From an uncultured Oscillospiraceae bacterium (GTDB lineage: Bacteria > Bacillota > Clostridia > Oscillospirales > Oscillospiraceae), in NCBI GenBank assembly GCA_947626785.1, contig CANQTO010000010.1, positions 1 through 64,000 of the forward strand: a stretch of DNA of 64,000 bases, written 5' to 3'. Below the pieces are notes generated by a model, which was not told the DNA's origin, did not search any database, and saw nothing but the letters and a program-made list of their open reading frames with translations. This document shows positions 8,127 to 15,893 of this stretch, piece by piece. Every line of letters starts with the position of its first letter. Positions within the stretch are counted from its first letter, which is position 1. A program made the position numbers and the translations under genes.

Positions 8127-8372
8127 ATGAAATGTCCGCGCTGCGGAAGTGAGATGGTCCTGGATTCCCACCGGAAGATCCCGCTGGAGATGTGCTATGA
8201 GTGCGGCTATATCGAGGGGCGCAGCATCGAAGAGCAGGTCAGCCCCAAGGTCAGCAATTACGAGCACATGAAGACCCTGAACTTCAACGAGCTGGTGGCT
8301 TTTCTGACTACCGGGCTGGACCTGCCCGAGAAGCAGGTCTCCGACTGGCTGCTGGAGCTGACCAAAAAATGA
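8127..8372 (+). CDS. Small zinc-ribbon protein
   Basis: 81 residues from ATG 8127, with AGGAGG eight bases upstream (the TTG at 8121 is not needed). Residues 3-6 (CPRC) and near 24-27 (CYEC) form one zinc ribbon; the C-terminal half is acidic and helical (LNFNELVAFLTTGLDLPEKQ). Monocistronic, with its own promoter and terminator. No recognised function; a transcription-associated or housekeeping ribbon protein is possible. Confidence 0.82.
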   Translation: MKCPRCGSEMVLDSHRKIPLEMCYECGYIEGRSIEEQVSPKVSNYEHMKTLNFNELVAFLTTGLDLPEKQVSDWLLELTKK

Positions 8373-8374
8373 AC

Positions 8375-8426
8375 CCCGGCCGGTGGCCGTAGGCGTTTTT
8401 GCCTACAGCCGCCGGGCCTTTTCTTT
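8375..8426 (+). terminator. Terminator of the zinc-ribbon gene
   Basis: Nested GC stem (CCCGGC...GCCGGG outside, GTAGGC...GCCTAC inside) followed by TTTTCTTTTT. Confidence 0.8.
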
Positions 8427-8460
8427 TTGCGGGGAATTTAGACAAAGTTTTGACAATGTT

Positions 8461-8489
8461 TTGACAGATCGTAAAATGTGTAGTATAAT
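8461..8489 (+). promoter_or_regulatory. Consensus promoter of the TetR gene
   Basis: TTGACA, 17-bp spacer, TATAAT, all consensus. The sequence GTTTTGACA occurs twice here, 12 bases apart, the second copy overlapping the -35 box, and may be an operator. Confidence 0.85.
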
Positions 8490-8537
8490 AACAAAAAGTC
8501 CAGCGAGATCAGAAACACGGTAAAAGGAGAACAGACT

Positions 8538-9095
8538 ATGGCCTCCTCTACAAAAGACGCTTTAGCCTCCGCGTTAAAGCAGATGATGAGCGTCAAGCCC
8601 ATCGAAAAGATCACGGTCAAGGACCTGGTGGAGCTCTGTGGGGTAAACCGGCAGACATTTTATTACCACTTTGACGATGTATACGATCTGCTGGAGTGGG
8701 TCTTTGAACAGGACGCCAACCGGGTGCTGCCCAAAGAGGTGGTCTATGAGCACTGGCGGGAGGATGTGATGATCTTCTTCGAGTACCTGTACGACAACAG
8801 CGCCTTCGCCATGAACGTCTACAACTCCAGCAACCGCCTGTATATGCTCCGCTATCTGAAGACCCGGCTCCAGAGCTGCATCACCAGCTTTGCCGTCATC
8901 GTCTCCGAGGGGCGGAATGTAGACCGGCAGGACTTCGATTTCGTGGTGGAGTTCTACGCCAACGGCATCATCGGGCTCATCTCCCAGTGGATGGACCGGG
9001 GGATGCAGCTGCCCAAGGTGGTCACCCGGGAGCGCTTCCTGCGGGTGCTGGACAACAGCATTGAGAACATGCTGGAGCGCTTTCAGCTGAATTAA
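8538..9095 (+). CDS. TetR/AcrR family regulator (DhaS-like)
   Basis: 185 residues. N-terminal helix-turn-helix ITVKDLVELCGVNRQTFYYHF near residues 25-45 is the TetR type; the aromatic YYHFDDVYDLLEWVF continuation and the C-terminal region MLRYLKTRLQ...FYANGIIGLISQWMDRGMQ resemble the DhaS/TetR_C_8 group. ATG 8538 is preceded by AAAGGAGA. No obvious target gene is adjacent: the next gene is convergent. Its ligand is unknown. Confidence 0.9.
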   Translation: MASSTKDALASALKQMMSVKPIEKITVKDLVELCGVNRQTFYYHFDDVYDLLEWVFEQDANRVLPKEVVYEHWREDVMIFFEYLYDNSAFAMNVYNSSNRLYMLRYLKTRLQSCITSFAVIVSEGRNVDRQDFDFVVEFYANGIIGLISQWMDRGMQLPKVVTRERFLRVLDNSIENMLERFQLN

Positions 9096-9111
9096 TGAAT
9101 ATTGAAATGTA

Positions 9112-9141
9112 ACTGCCCCGGAGCTTTTGCTCCGGGGCAGT
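9112..9141. terminator. Hairpin between convergent TetR and exported-protein genes
   Basis: Perfect 13-bp stem ACTGCCCCGGAGC around a TTTT loop. There is no strong T-run on either side. Confidence 0.65.
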
Positions 9142-9148
9142 CAGCGTG

Positions 9149-9889
9149 TTAAGAAAGATCGGGGTAGAAGATCAGCAGCTGGTCCAGCTCCTTCATGCCC
9201 TCGTCCGGGAGGCTCCAGCTCCCGTCCGTCAGGCGCAGCTCCAGCTCCACCGTCTCCGGCTCCAGGTAGCCCGGCTCCGCCAGGGCCTCTCGGACCAGAG
9301 CGGCGATCCCCTGGGCCCACTCCGCGTCGTAGGCCTGGAAGGCCGCCTCGTCCATAGCGGACACGGTGTCCTCGGTGTATTTATCAAAGAACCAGTCCAT
9401 GGCCCCCGCGTCCAGCCGGCCGGCGGCCTGCTGCATGATGTCCAGGGGCCGGACCTCCACCGGGACCTTGCAGCGGTCCTCGCCCTGTAAGACGGCCTCG
9501 CCCACCGTGTAGCGGGCCTGGGCGTAGATCTCCTTATAGAGCTCGGTCAGCTCCTCTCTCAGACTATCGCTGGGCTCCGCGATCTCCCAGAAAACGCAGA
9601 AATAGTCCGCCTCCAGGGCCAGGCCGTCTTCATGGAGGGCCCGGCAGTCCTCCTCCGAAGCGCCGGACAGGCGCAGGAACGCGGGGTCGAGCTTGCCCAG
9701 GTACAGGGCGTCCAGGTTGCCCTGCACCAGCTTTTCCAGCTGCCCGGGCAGGCTGTCGCGCTTCCCGAAGAAAAAGCCCGCCGCTGCCAGTGCAAGGACA
9801 AGGACGGCCAGCGCGATCGCCAGGCCGGCGATCAGCCCCCGTTTGCCCTCCCACGTTTCCGGCCCGCCGGTCTCAGAACGCTCAGCCAT
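9149..9889 (-). CDS. Membrane-anchored protein, paralogue of the upstream lipoprotein
   Basis: 246 residues. Cytoplasmic start, one membrane helix at about residues 20-42, then an extracytoplasmic domain. The domain is related to that of the neighbouring lipoprotein: shared blocks are LDALYLGKLD, ELTELYKEIYAQARYTVGEA, PLDIMQQ, DAEWAQGIAAL and DGSWSLP. This resembles the DUF5105-type lipoprotein group. The two genes are five bases apart and co-transcribed, so they look like a tandem duplication in which one copy swapped a lipobox for a transmembrane anchor. Function unknown. Confidence 0.8.
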   Translation of the reverse strand: MAERSETGGPETWEGKRGLIAGLAIALAVLVLALAAAGFFFGKRDSLPGQLEKLVQGNLDALYLGKLDPAFLRLSGASEEDCRALHEDGLALEADYFCVFWEIAEPSDSLREELTELYKEIYAQARYTVGEAVLQGEDRCKVPVEVRPLDIMQQAAGRLDAGAMDWFFDKYTEDTVSAMDEAAFQAYDAEWAQGIAALVREALAEPGYLEPETVELELRLTDGSWSLPDEGMKELDQLLIFYPDLS

Positions 9890-9894
9890 CGCCC

Positions 9895-10608
9895 TTAGCC
9901 TTCCGCGGGGACGCCGTCCACCGGGAAGTAGACGACGTAATCGTCGATGGTGTAGATGTCGTTTTCAGACAGGGTCCAGCTGCCGTCCTCATTCCGGATG
10001 ACCTGGACGGCCAGCGGCTCCTCGTCCCGGTAGGACAGGTTTCCCAGCCGGTCCTTGGCCAGATCGATCACATAGCGGGCCCACTCGGCGTCCGCCTTCT
10101 GGTAGGCGCTCTCGTTCATGCTGTCAAAATCCGATCCGGCGTACTTGGTCCGGAAGGGCTCCATCCACTCGTCCCAGCCGTCCAGCATCTGCTGGGGCAG
10201 GTCGATGGGCTGGAGCGACACGTTCACGGCCCAGTTGTTCTCGTCGATCTGGGAGACCTCGCCGACCGTGTAGCGGGCCTGGGAGAAGAGCTCCTTGTAG
10301 AAGTCCACCAGCTCCGTCTTCAGCTCATCGGTCAGGTTGTCGATCTGAAAATAGCGGGCGAAATACTCCGCGTTGATCTCCAGGTTCTCCTGGTACTCCT
10401 GCTGGCAGGCCTCCGCTGTCGTGCCCATGGCCGCCAGGTAGCTCTCGCTGTACTGCCCCAGATAGAGCCCGTCCAGCTTGCCCTGGACCAGGGCCGCCAG
10501 ATCCTCAGAAGCCGCGGGGGCCGGTTCGTCCTTCTTGCCGCAGGCGCTCAGAGCGCACAGCAGCAGGACCGCCAGGAGCGCGCAGAGGACACGCTTCATG
10601 TTTTTCAT
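9895..10608 (-). CDS. Lipoprotein of DUF5105 type
   Basis: 237 residues with a lipoprotein signal (positive start, hydrophobic stretch, LSAC lipobox near residue 23). The mature part shares several blocks with the next gene: LDGLYLGQYS, YKELFSQARYTVGEVS, QPIDLPQQ, DAEWARYVIDL, DGSWTLS. ATG 10608 is preceded by AAAGGAGG at ten bases. Attached to the outer face of the membrane; no enzyme motif visible. Confidence 0.83.
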   Translation of the reverse strand: MKNMKRVLCALLAVLLLCALSACGKKDEPAPAASEDLAALVQGKLDGLYLGQYSESYLAAMGTTAEACQQEYQENLEINAEYFARYFQIDNLTDELKTELVDFYKELFSQARYTVGEVSQIDENNWAVNVSLQPIDLPQQMLDGWDEWMEPFRTKYAGSDFDSMNESAYQKADAEWARYVIDLAKDRLGNLSYRDEEPLAVQVIRNEDGSWTLSENDIYTIDDYVVYFPVDGVPAEG

Positions 10609-10647
10609 ATTATGTAAACCTCCTTTGTAAAAGGCCTATTCAGTCCC

Positions 10648-10676
10648 TTTATACCACTTTTCCCGCCATATAGCAA
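10648..10676 (-). promoter_or_regulatory. Promoter of the lipoprotein pair
   Basis: Minus strand TTGCTA (10676-10671), 17-bp spacer, TATAAA (10653-10648). Confidence 0.7.
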
Positions 10677-10722
10677 GCTTTTTTCGGGAAAAACAGGGCG
10701 GCGTTCCCCACCTGGCGGGACT

Positions 10723-12867
10723 TTACAGCCCCAGCAGGCGGGCGGCGGACGCGACGAGGGCGCAGAGCAGGGCGCCCGCCGCCGTGGGCAGCAGGGCGGC
10801 CACCGCCGTCCACCTCCAGCTGCCCGTCTCCTTGCGGACGGTCAGAAGGGTGGTGGAGCAGGGCCAGTGCATCAGGGAGAAGAGCATGACGCACAGGGCC
10901 GTGACCCAGGTCCAGCCGTTCTGCGCCAGCAGGGCCTTCACCTGGGCCAGCTCCCCCAGGGGGGCCAGACTCCCTTGAGCGGTATAGGCCATGAGGACGA
11001 TGGGCAGGACGATCTCATTGGCGGGAAAGCCCAGGATGAAGGCCAGCAGGATGACCCCGTCCATGCCCAGAAAGCGGCCCAGCGGGTCCAGAAGAGCCGA
11101 GAGCTGGGCCAGCAGGCTCTCCCCGCCCAGGCTCAGGTTGGCGAGCAGCCACAGCAGCGCCCCCGCCGGGGCGGCCACGGCGGCGGCCCGGCCCAGGACG
11201 AAGAGGGTCCGGTCCAGCACAGAGCGCAGCAGCACCCGCAGAAGCTGGGGCCGCCGGTAGGGGGGCAGCTCCAGGATAAAGGAGGAGGGCGTCCCCTTCA
11301 GGACCGTGGCCGACAGAAAGCGGGTGGCGGCAAAGGTGGCGGCGGTGCCCAGGAGGATGAGCCCTGTCAACAGCAGGGCCGACAGCAGAGTCGAAAGGGC
11401 CCCCGAGGCCGCGCCCACGAAGAACATGGTCAGCAGGGCGATGAGACCGGGGAAGCGGCCGTTGCAGGGGACAAAGGCGTTGGTCAGCTGGGCCAGCAGC
11501 CGCTCCCGCTCCGAGCCGATGATCCGGCAGCCCACCACCCCCGCCGCGTTGCAGCCGAAGCCCATGGCCATGGTCAAAGCCTGCTTGCCGCAGGCCCCGC
11601 AGCGCTGGAAGGGCCGGTCCAGGTTGTAGGCGATGCGGGGCAGGTAGCCCGCGTCCTCCAGCAGGGTGAAGAGGGGGAAGAAGATGGCCATGGGCGGCAG
11701 CATCACCGAGACCACCCAGGCCAGCACCCGGAAGGCCCCGTCGATGAGCAGGCCCTTCAGCCAGAGGGGGAAGCCCAGCCGGAGAGCCCAGGCCGCCAGC
11801 AGCTCCTGGAGCCGGAAGAGCCGGGCCATGAGCCAGTCAGAGGGGAGGTTGGCCCCGGCGATGGTCAGATAGAAGATCAGCGCCAGCAGCGCCAGCATCA
11901 GCGGATAGCCGAAGCGCCGCCCGGTGACCAGCCGGTCGATCTGCCGGTCCCGGCTCCCGTAGCCCTCCCGGCTCCCGCTCACCACCCCGTGGCAGAGCTC
12001 TTCCGCCGCCATGACCAGTCCGGCGGCCAGCAGGTCCTCGAAGCCGTCCCGGTCGATGCCCCGGGCCTCCAACGCCTGCCGCTCCTGTTCGGCGGCCCGG
12101 AGCAGCGCTCCGTCCCGGCTCAGAGCCCCCTCAAGAAAGGCGTCCGCCCGGTTTAGAAAGGCCTCGTCCCCCTCCAGCAGCCGGAGGCAGAGAAAGCGGG
12201 GCTCCATGCGCCCCTCTGCCGCCGCCTCCGCCAGAGGCAGCAGCCGGGCCAGAGCCTCCTCCACCGGGGCGCTGTAGCGCACCCGGTAGGCCCCTTCCTG
12301 CTCCGGGGCGTCCAGCAGGGCGTCCATGGCCCGCAGGACCTCCGCCCGGCTGCTCCGCTCCCGGGCCACGATCCCGATCACCGGCACGCCCAGCCGCCGG
12401 GACAGCTCCTCCAGGTCCACGGTGATGCCCTTCCGCCCGGCCTCGTCCAGCAGATTCACGCACACGAGCACCCGGTGGGACAGCTCCATGGTCTGGAGGG
12501 CCAGGTTCAGGTTCCGCTCCAGGCAGCCCGCGTCGCAGACCAGCAGCACCGCGTCCGCCCCGCCGAAGCAGAGAAAGTCCCGGGCCACCTCCTCCTCCGC
12601 CGAGTGGGCCAGGAGGGAATAGCTGCCGGGGATATCCACCATCAGATACTCCCGCTCTTCGCTCCGGCACAGGCCCTGGGCGCTGGTCACGGTCTTGCCC
12701 GGCCAGTTGCCGGTGTGCTGGTTCATGTTGGTCAGGCGGTTGAAGAGCGTGCTCTTGCCCACGTTGGGGTTCCCCGCCAGGGCGGCGACACTGCGCCCTT
12801 GGCGCAGTTCGCTGTCCATGCCGTCTCCCGCGGCCCTCCGGCCGGTGGAGCTCTTGGTCAGGCCCAT
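10723..12867 (-). CDS. feoB: Ferrous iron transporter FeoB
   Basis: 714 residues, normal FeoB length. G domain at residues 25-190: G1 GNPNVGKS, G3 DIPGSYSL, G4 NLLDEAG. Then the membrane domain with two Gate regions (PLFTLLEDAGYLPRIAYNLD and the later LLPTAAG end) and the cysteine-containing GFGCNAAGVVG stretch. It imports Fe(II) driven or gated by GTP. ATG 12867 follows GGAGG at eight bases. The feoA gene lies 61 bases upstream on the same strand. Confidence 0.96.
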   Translation of the reverse strand: MGLTKSSTGRRAAGDGMDSELRQGRSVAALAGNPNVGKSTLFNRLTNMNQHTGNWPGKTVTSAQGLCRSEEREYLMVDIPGSYSLLAHSAEEEVARDFLCFGGADAVLLVCDAGCLERNLNLALQTMELSHRVLVCVNLLDEAGRKGITVDLEELSRRLGVPVIGIVARERSSRAEVLRAMDALLDAPEQEGAYRVRYSAPVEEALARLLPLAEAAAEGRMEPRFLCLRLLEGDEAFLNRADAFLEGALSRDGALLRAAEQERQALEARGIDRDGFEDLLAAGLVMAAEELCHGVVSGSREGYGSRDRQIDRLVTGRRFGYPLMLALLALIFYLTIAGANLPSDWLMARLFRLQELLAAWALRLGFPLWLKGLLIDGAFRVLAWVVSVMLPPMAIFFPLFTLLEDAGYLPRIAYNLDRPFQRCGACGKQALTMAMGFGCNAAGVVGCRIIGSERERLLAQLTNAFVPCNGRFPGLIALLTMFFVGAASGALSTLLSALLLTGLILLGTAATFAATRFLSATVLKGTPSSFILELPPYRRPQLLRVLLRSVLDRTLFVLGRAAAVAAPAGALLWLLANLSLGGESLLAQLSALLDPLGRFLGMDGVILLAFILGFPANEIVLPIVLMAYTAQGSLAPLGELAQVKALLAQNGWTWVTALCVMLFSLMHWPCSTTLLTVRKETGSWRWTAVAALLPTAAGALLCALVASAARLLGL

Positions 12868-12892
12868 GTTTCCGTCCTCCTGTTATGTAAGA

Positions 12893-12926
12893 TAGCCGCC
12901 GGAATGACTCTTCCGGCGGCCTTTTT
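12893..12926. other. Hairpin between feoA and feoB
   Basis: GCCGCCGGAA-tgactc-TTCCGGCGGC. The T-run follows it on the plus strand, so it is not a proper terminator for feoA; it may stabilise or process the feoAB message. Confidence 0.5.
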
Positions 12927-12928
12927 AT

Positions 12929-13183
12929 TTATGCCGGGGGCAGGACCCGGATGCGGATCTGCCGGCTGTCCTCCCGCCGCAGGGCGATCGCTGCGCCCCG
13001 GACGCGGAAGGCGGCGGGGTCCCCGCCGGGGCTGACGCCCAGGCACTCGACCAGGGTATTCTCTATCAGGCCGATGTCCCGAAGCCGCCGGCGCATGGGG
13101 CCGCTGTTCTCCAGAGACTGCACCAGGGCCAGCTGGCCGGGCCGCAGCCTGTCGAGGGTGGAACTGTCATTCACGCAAAGCAC
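12929..13183 (-). CDS. feoA: FeoA domain protein
   Basis: 84 residues from GTG 13183; GTG 13174 is an equally possible start, and no ATG is in frame. SH3-like FeoA core: LRPGQLALVQSLE, MRRRLRDIGLIENTLVE, DPAAFRVRGAAIALRREDSRQI. FeoA binds FeoB and regulates iron uptake. First gene of a feoAB operon. Confidence 0.92.
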   Translation of the reverse strand: MLCVNDSSTLDRLRPGQLALVQSLENSGPMRRRLRDIGLIENTLVECLGVSPGGDPAAFRVRGAAIALRREDSRQIRIRVLPPA

Positions 13184-13291
13184 CTGCTTCCACTCTCAGT
13201 CTATTCCGCGCCCGCCGTTCCCGTTCCGGTTGACAAGGGCCGCCGCAGGTGGTAGCATGATTACTATAATAAATATGAAGGAGGCGCTGTC

Positions 13292-13666
13292 ATGTTTTGC
13301 TTTAACCATTTCAATTTCAACGTCCTGAGTCTGGAGCGGAGCCTGAAGTTCTATGACGAGGCCCTGGGCCTAAAGCCCGTGCGGGAAAAGCTGGCCGGGG
13401 ACGGCAGCTTCCGGCTGGTCTTCCTGGGGGACGGTCAGACCGGCTTCACCCTGGAGCTGACGGAGCTGAAGGACCGGACGGAGCCCTACGACCTGGGGGA
13501 GGGGGAGTTCCACCTGGCCTTCGAGACGGAGGACATGGAGGCGGCCCACGCCAAACACGCGGCCATGGGCTGCATCTGCTTTGAAAACCCCGGCATGGGC
13601 ATCTATTTCATCGAGGACCCGGACGGGTATTGGATCGAGATCATCCCCAAGCGGGACCGGACATAA
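13292..13666 (+). CDS. Glyoxalase/VOC superfamily protein
   Basis: 124 residues with one vicinal-oxygen-chelate fold: FNHFNFNVLSLERSLKFYDEALGLK at the start and IYFIEDPDGYWIEIIPK at the end. His5 and the Glu in WIEI are the usual metal ligands, so a lactoylglutathione-lyase-like isomerase is likely, though the substrate is not given by sequence. ATG 13292 is preceded by GAAGGAGG. A TTGACA (13229) with TAGCAT 17 bases on is a candidate promoter. Twelve bases separate it from the cysteine hydrolase gene. Confidence 0.87.
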   Translation: MFCFNHFNFNVLSLERSLKFYDEALGLKPVREKLAGDGSFRLVFLGDGQTGFTLELTELKDRTEPYDLGEGEFHLAFETEDMEAAHAKHAAMGCICFENPGMGIYFIEDPDGYWIEIIPKRDRT

Positions 13667-13677
13667 GGAGGCGCGCC

Positions 13678-14205
13678 ATGCGGGAGATCCTGATCGTAGT
13701 GGACATGCAGAAGGACTTCGTTGACGGCGCTCTGGGCACCGCCGAGGCGGTGAGCATCGTGCCCAAGGTCGCGGAAAAGGTCCGGAGCTTCCAGGGCCCG
13801 GTCCTCTTTACCCGGGACACCCACCCGGAGAACTACAGCCAGACCCAGGAGGGGCGGCGGCTGCCGGTGCCCCACTGCATCCGGGGCAGCGCCGGCTGGG
13901 AGCTCTGCCCGGAGCTTCGGGACCTGGCCCGGGGGGCGGAGGTGCTGGACAAGCCCACCTTCGGCTCGGTGCGGCTGGGGGAGCGGCTATTGGAGCTGGA
14001 CCGGGAGGAGCCCATCGGCGGCGTGACCCTCATCGGCCTGTGCACCGACATCTGCGTCATCTCCAACGCCCTGCTGGTGAAGGCCTTTCTGCCGGAGGTG
14101 ACGGTGACGGTGGACGCCGCCTGCTGCGCCGGCGTCACGCCGGAGAGCCATCGCAACGCCCTGGCGGCTATGAAGATGTGCCAGATCGATATTGTAAACG
14201 AATAA
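13678..14205 (+). CDS. Isochorismatase-family cysteine hydrolase
   Basis: 175 residues from ATG 13678, preceded by AAGGAGG; the frame extends upstream but without a better start. VVDMQKDF gives the catalytic Asp, a Lys is expected from VLDKPTF, and IGLCTDICVISNALLVK carries the nucleophile Cys. Nicotinamidases and related amidases share this triad. The metal-site histidines of true nicotinamidase (DxHxxxH) appear as DTHPEN, so nicotinamide is possible but not certain. Confidence 0.88.
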   Translation: MREILIVVDMQKDFVDGALGTAEAVSIVPKVAEKVRSFQGPVLFTRDTHPENYSQTQEGRRLPVPHCIRGSAGWELCPELRDLARGAEVLDKPTFGSVRLGERLLELDREEPIGGVTLIGLCTDICVISNALLVKAFLPEVTVTVDAACCAGVTPESHRNALAAMKMCQIDIVNE

Positions 14206-14210
14206 AAACC

Positions 14211-14239
14211 GAGAGGCAGGAGCGGAACTCCTGCCTCTC
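14211..14239. repeat. Terminator hairpin, left copy flanking element 2
   Basis: A 29-bp palindrome starting GAGAGGCAGGAG and ending CTCCTGCCTCTC around CGGAA, repeated without change at 14455-14483. Confidence 0.9.
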
Positions 14240-14454
14240 AGACTGTGGACAAACCTCATGCTGCACATGAGAAGTGAGTGAGCAGCGGGGGTGCGCGAGG
14301 GGGCAAGACCCACTCGCGTTTGGATCGCGCCAGCAAAATGCCCGCTTGCCGGGCTTTTGCCGAGCGCAGCGAGTTTTTTCAGAAGGGCAAACCCTTCTGA
14401 AAAAAGTGGCGCTGAAGCTTGTAGACAAAGTCCAAAGGACTTTGTCTACAAGCT
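14240..14454. mobile_element. Hairpin-rich repeat element, copy 2
   Basis: A 215-bp non-coding insert in the terminator between the convergent cysteine hydrolase and nfnB genes. Left end AGACTGTGGACAAAC; right end a perfect 18-bp stem (14416-14433 with 14437-14454) whose arm contains GTAGACAAAGTCC, so the two ends form imperfect inverted repeats around GACAAA. Inner hairpins include CTCATG/CATGAG near 14256 and a perfect 14-bp stem TTTTTTCAGAAGGG/CCCTTCTGAAAAAA near 14373-14404. The ends resemble copies 1 and 3, while the centre is different. Confidence 0.8.
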
Positions 14455-14483
14455 GAGAGGCAGGAGCGGAACTCCTGCCTCTC
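14455..14483. repeat. Terminator hairpin, right copy flanking element 2
   Basis: Exact 29-bp copy of 14211-14239. The left copy is preceded by AAAAACC and the right copy followed by GGTTT, so joining them restores one longer perfect terminator stem between the convergent genes. Confidence 0.9.
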
Positions 14484-14501
14484 GGTTTATATATTGTATG
14501 C

Positions 14502-15893
14502 TTATTTCTTGCTCTTGATGTACTCGTCGATGCTCTTGGCGCCGGCCTTGCCCGCGCCCATAGCCAGAATGACGGTGGCGGAGCCGGTGACCGCGTCGCC
14601 GCCGGCGAAGACGCCCTCACGGGCGGTCTTGCCGCCCTCGTCGGCCTCGATGCCGCCCTTGCGGGTGAAGGTCAGGCCCTTGGTGGTGTTGCGGATCAGG
14701 GGGTTGGGGCTGGTGCCGATGGCGATGACCACCGTGTCCACATCCAGGACCCACTCACTGCCAGGCACGGGCACCGGGCTGCGGCGGCCCTTGGCGTCGG
14801 GCTCACCCAGCTCCTGGCGCTGGAGCTCGATACCGGTCACGTGGCCATCCTCCCCTGCCAGGATGCGGGTGGGATTGTTCAGCAGCTGGAACTCGATGCC
14901 CTCGGCCTCCGCGTGCTCCACTTCCTCCTTCCGGGCGGGCAGCTCGTCCCGGCCCCGGCGGTAGGCGATGAACACGTGCTCGGCCCCCAAACGCTTGGCG
15001 ACACGGGCCGCGTCCATAGCCACGTTGCCGGCGCCCACCACGGCGACCCGGTGGAAGCGCTTGATGGGGGTGTCATAGTCGTCCCGGTAGGCCTTCATCA
15101 GGTTGACCCGGGTCAGCAGCTCGTTGGCGGAGTAGACGCCCAGCAGGTTCTCGCCGGGGATGTGCAGGAACTGGGGCAGGCCCGCGCCGGAGCCGATGAA
15201 CACGGCCTCGAAGCCGTCCTCAAACAGCTCGTCCACGGTCTCGCTCTTGCCCACGATGGCGTTGTTGACGATCTTCACGCCCATGGCCACCAGGTTATCG
15301 ATCTCCGCCGCCACGATCTCCTTGGGCAGACGGAACTGGGGGATGCCGTAGACCAGCACGCCGCCGGCCTTGTGGAAGGCCTCGAACACCGTCACGTCAT
15401 AGCCCATCTTGCGCAGATCGCCCGCGCAGGTCAGGCCCGCGGGGCCGGAGCCCACCACGGCGATCCTGTGCCCGTTGGAGGCGGGGACCACGGGGTCCTT
15501 CTTCTCGGCGTTAGCCATGTGCCAGTCGGCCACGAAGCGCTCCAACCGGCCGATGCCCACGCTCTCGCCCTTGATGCCCCGGACGCACTTGCTCTCGCAC
15601 TGCTTCTCCTGGGGACAGACCCGGCCGCAGACGGCGGGCAGGGAGTTGGTGGAGGTGACGATCTGGTAGGCGGCCTCAAAGTCCCCCTCCGCCACCTTGG
15701 CGATAAACTCCGGGATCCGGACCGCCACGGGGCAGCCGGACCGGCAGGGCATATTCTTGCAGTTGAGGCAGCGCTTGGCCTCGTCCATGGCGGCCTCGGC
15801 GCTGTAGCCCAGGGCGACCTCGTCAAAGTTCCCGGCGCGGACCACGGGGTCCTGCTCGGGCATGGGGTTCTTCTGCATCTTCATATTAGCCAT
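14502..15893 (-). CDS. nfnB: NADH-dependent ferredoxin:NADP oxidoreductase, large subunit
   Basis: 463 residues from ATG 15893 (GGGAGGAAAGAG upstream). N-terminal iron-sulfur domain with CLNCKNMPCRSGCPV and CGRVCPQEKQCESKCVRG (two [4Fe-4S] sites), then two dinucleotide folds: VVGSGPAGLTCAGDL near residue 143 and VVGAGNVAMDAARVAKRLG near 285. Annotated in many genomes as glutamate synthase small chain, but the adjacent NfnA-type gene favours NfnB. The pair bifurcates electrons between reduced ferredoxin, NADH and NADPH. It overlaps nfnA by 8 bp. Confidence 0.92.
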   Translation of the reverse strand: MANMKMQKNPMPEQDPVVRAGNFDEVALGYSAEAAMDEAKRCLNCKNMPCRSGCPVAVRIPEFIAKVAEGDFEAAYQIVTSTNSLPAVCGRVCPQEKQCESKCVRGIKGESVGIGRLERFVADWHMANAEKKDPVVPASNGHRIAVVGSGPAGLTCAGDLRKMGYDVTVFEAFHKAGGVLVYGIPQFRLPKEIVAAEIDNLVAMGVKIVNNAIVGKSETVDELFEDGFEAVFIGSGAGLPQFLHIPGENLLGVYSANELLTRVNLMKAYRDDYDTPIKRFHRVAVVGAGNVAMDAARVAKRLGAEHVFIAYRRGRDELPARKEEVEHAEAEGIEFQLLNNPTRILAGEDGHVTGIELQRQELGEPDAKGRRSPVPVPGSEWVLDVDTVVIAIGTSPNPLIRNTTKGLTFTRKGGIEADEGGKTAREGVFAGGDAVTGSATVILAMGAGKAGAKSIDEYIKSKK

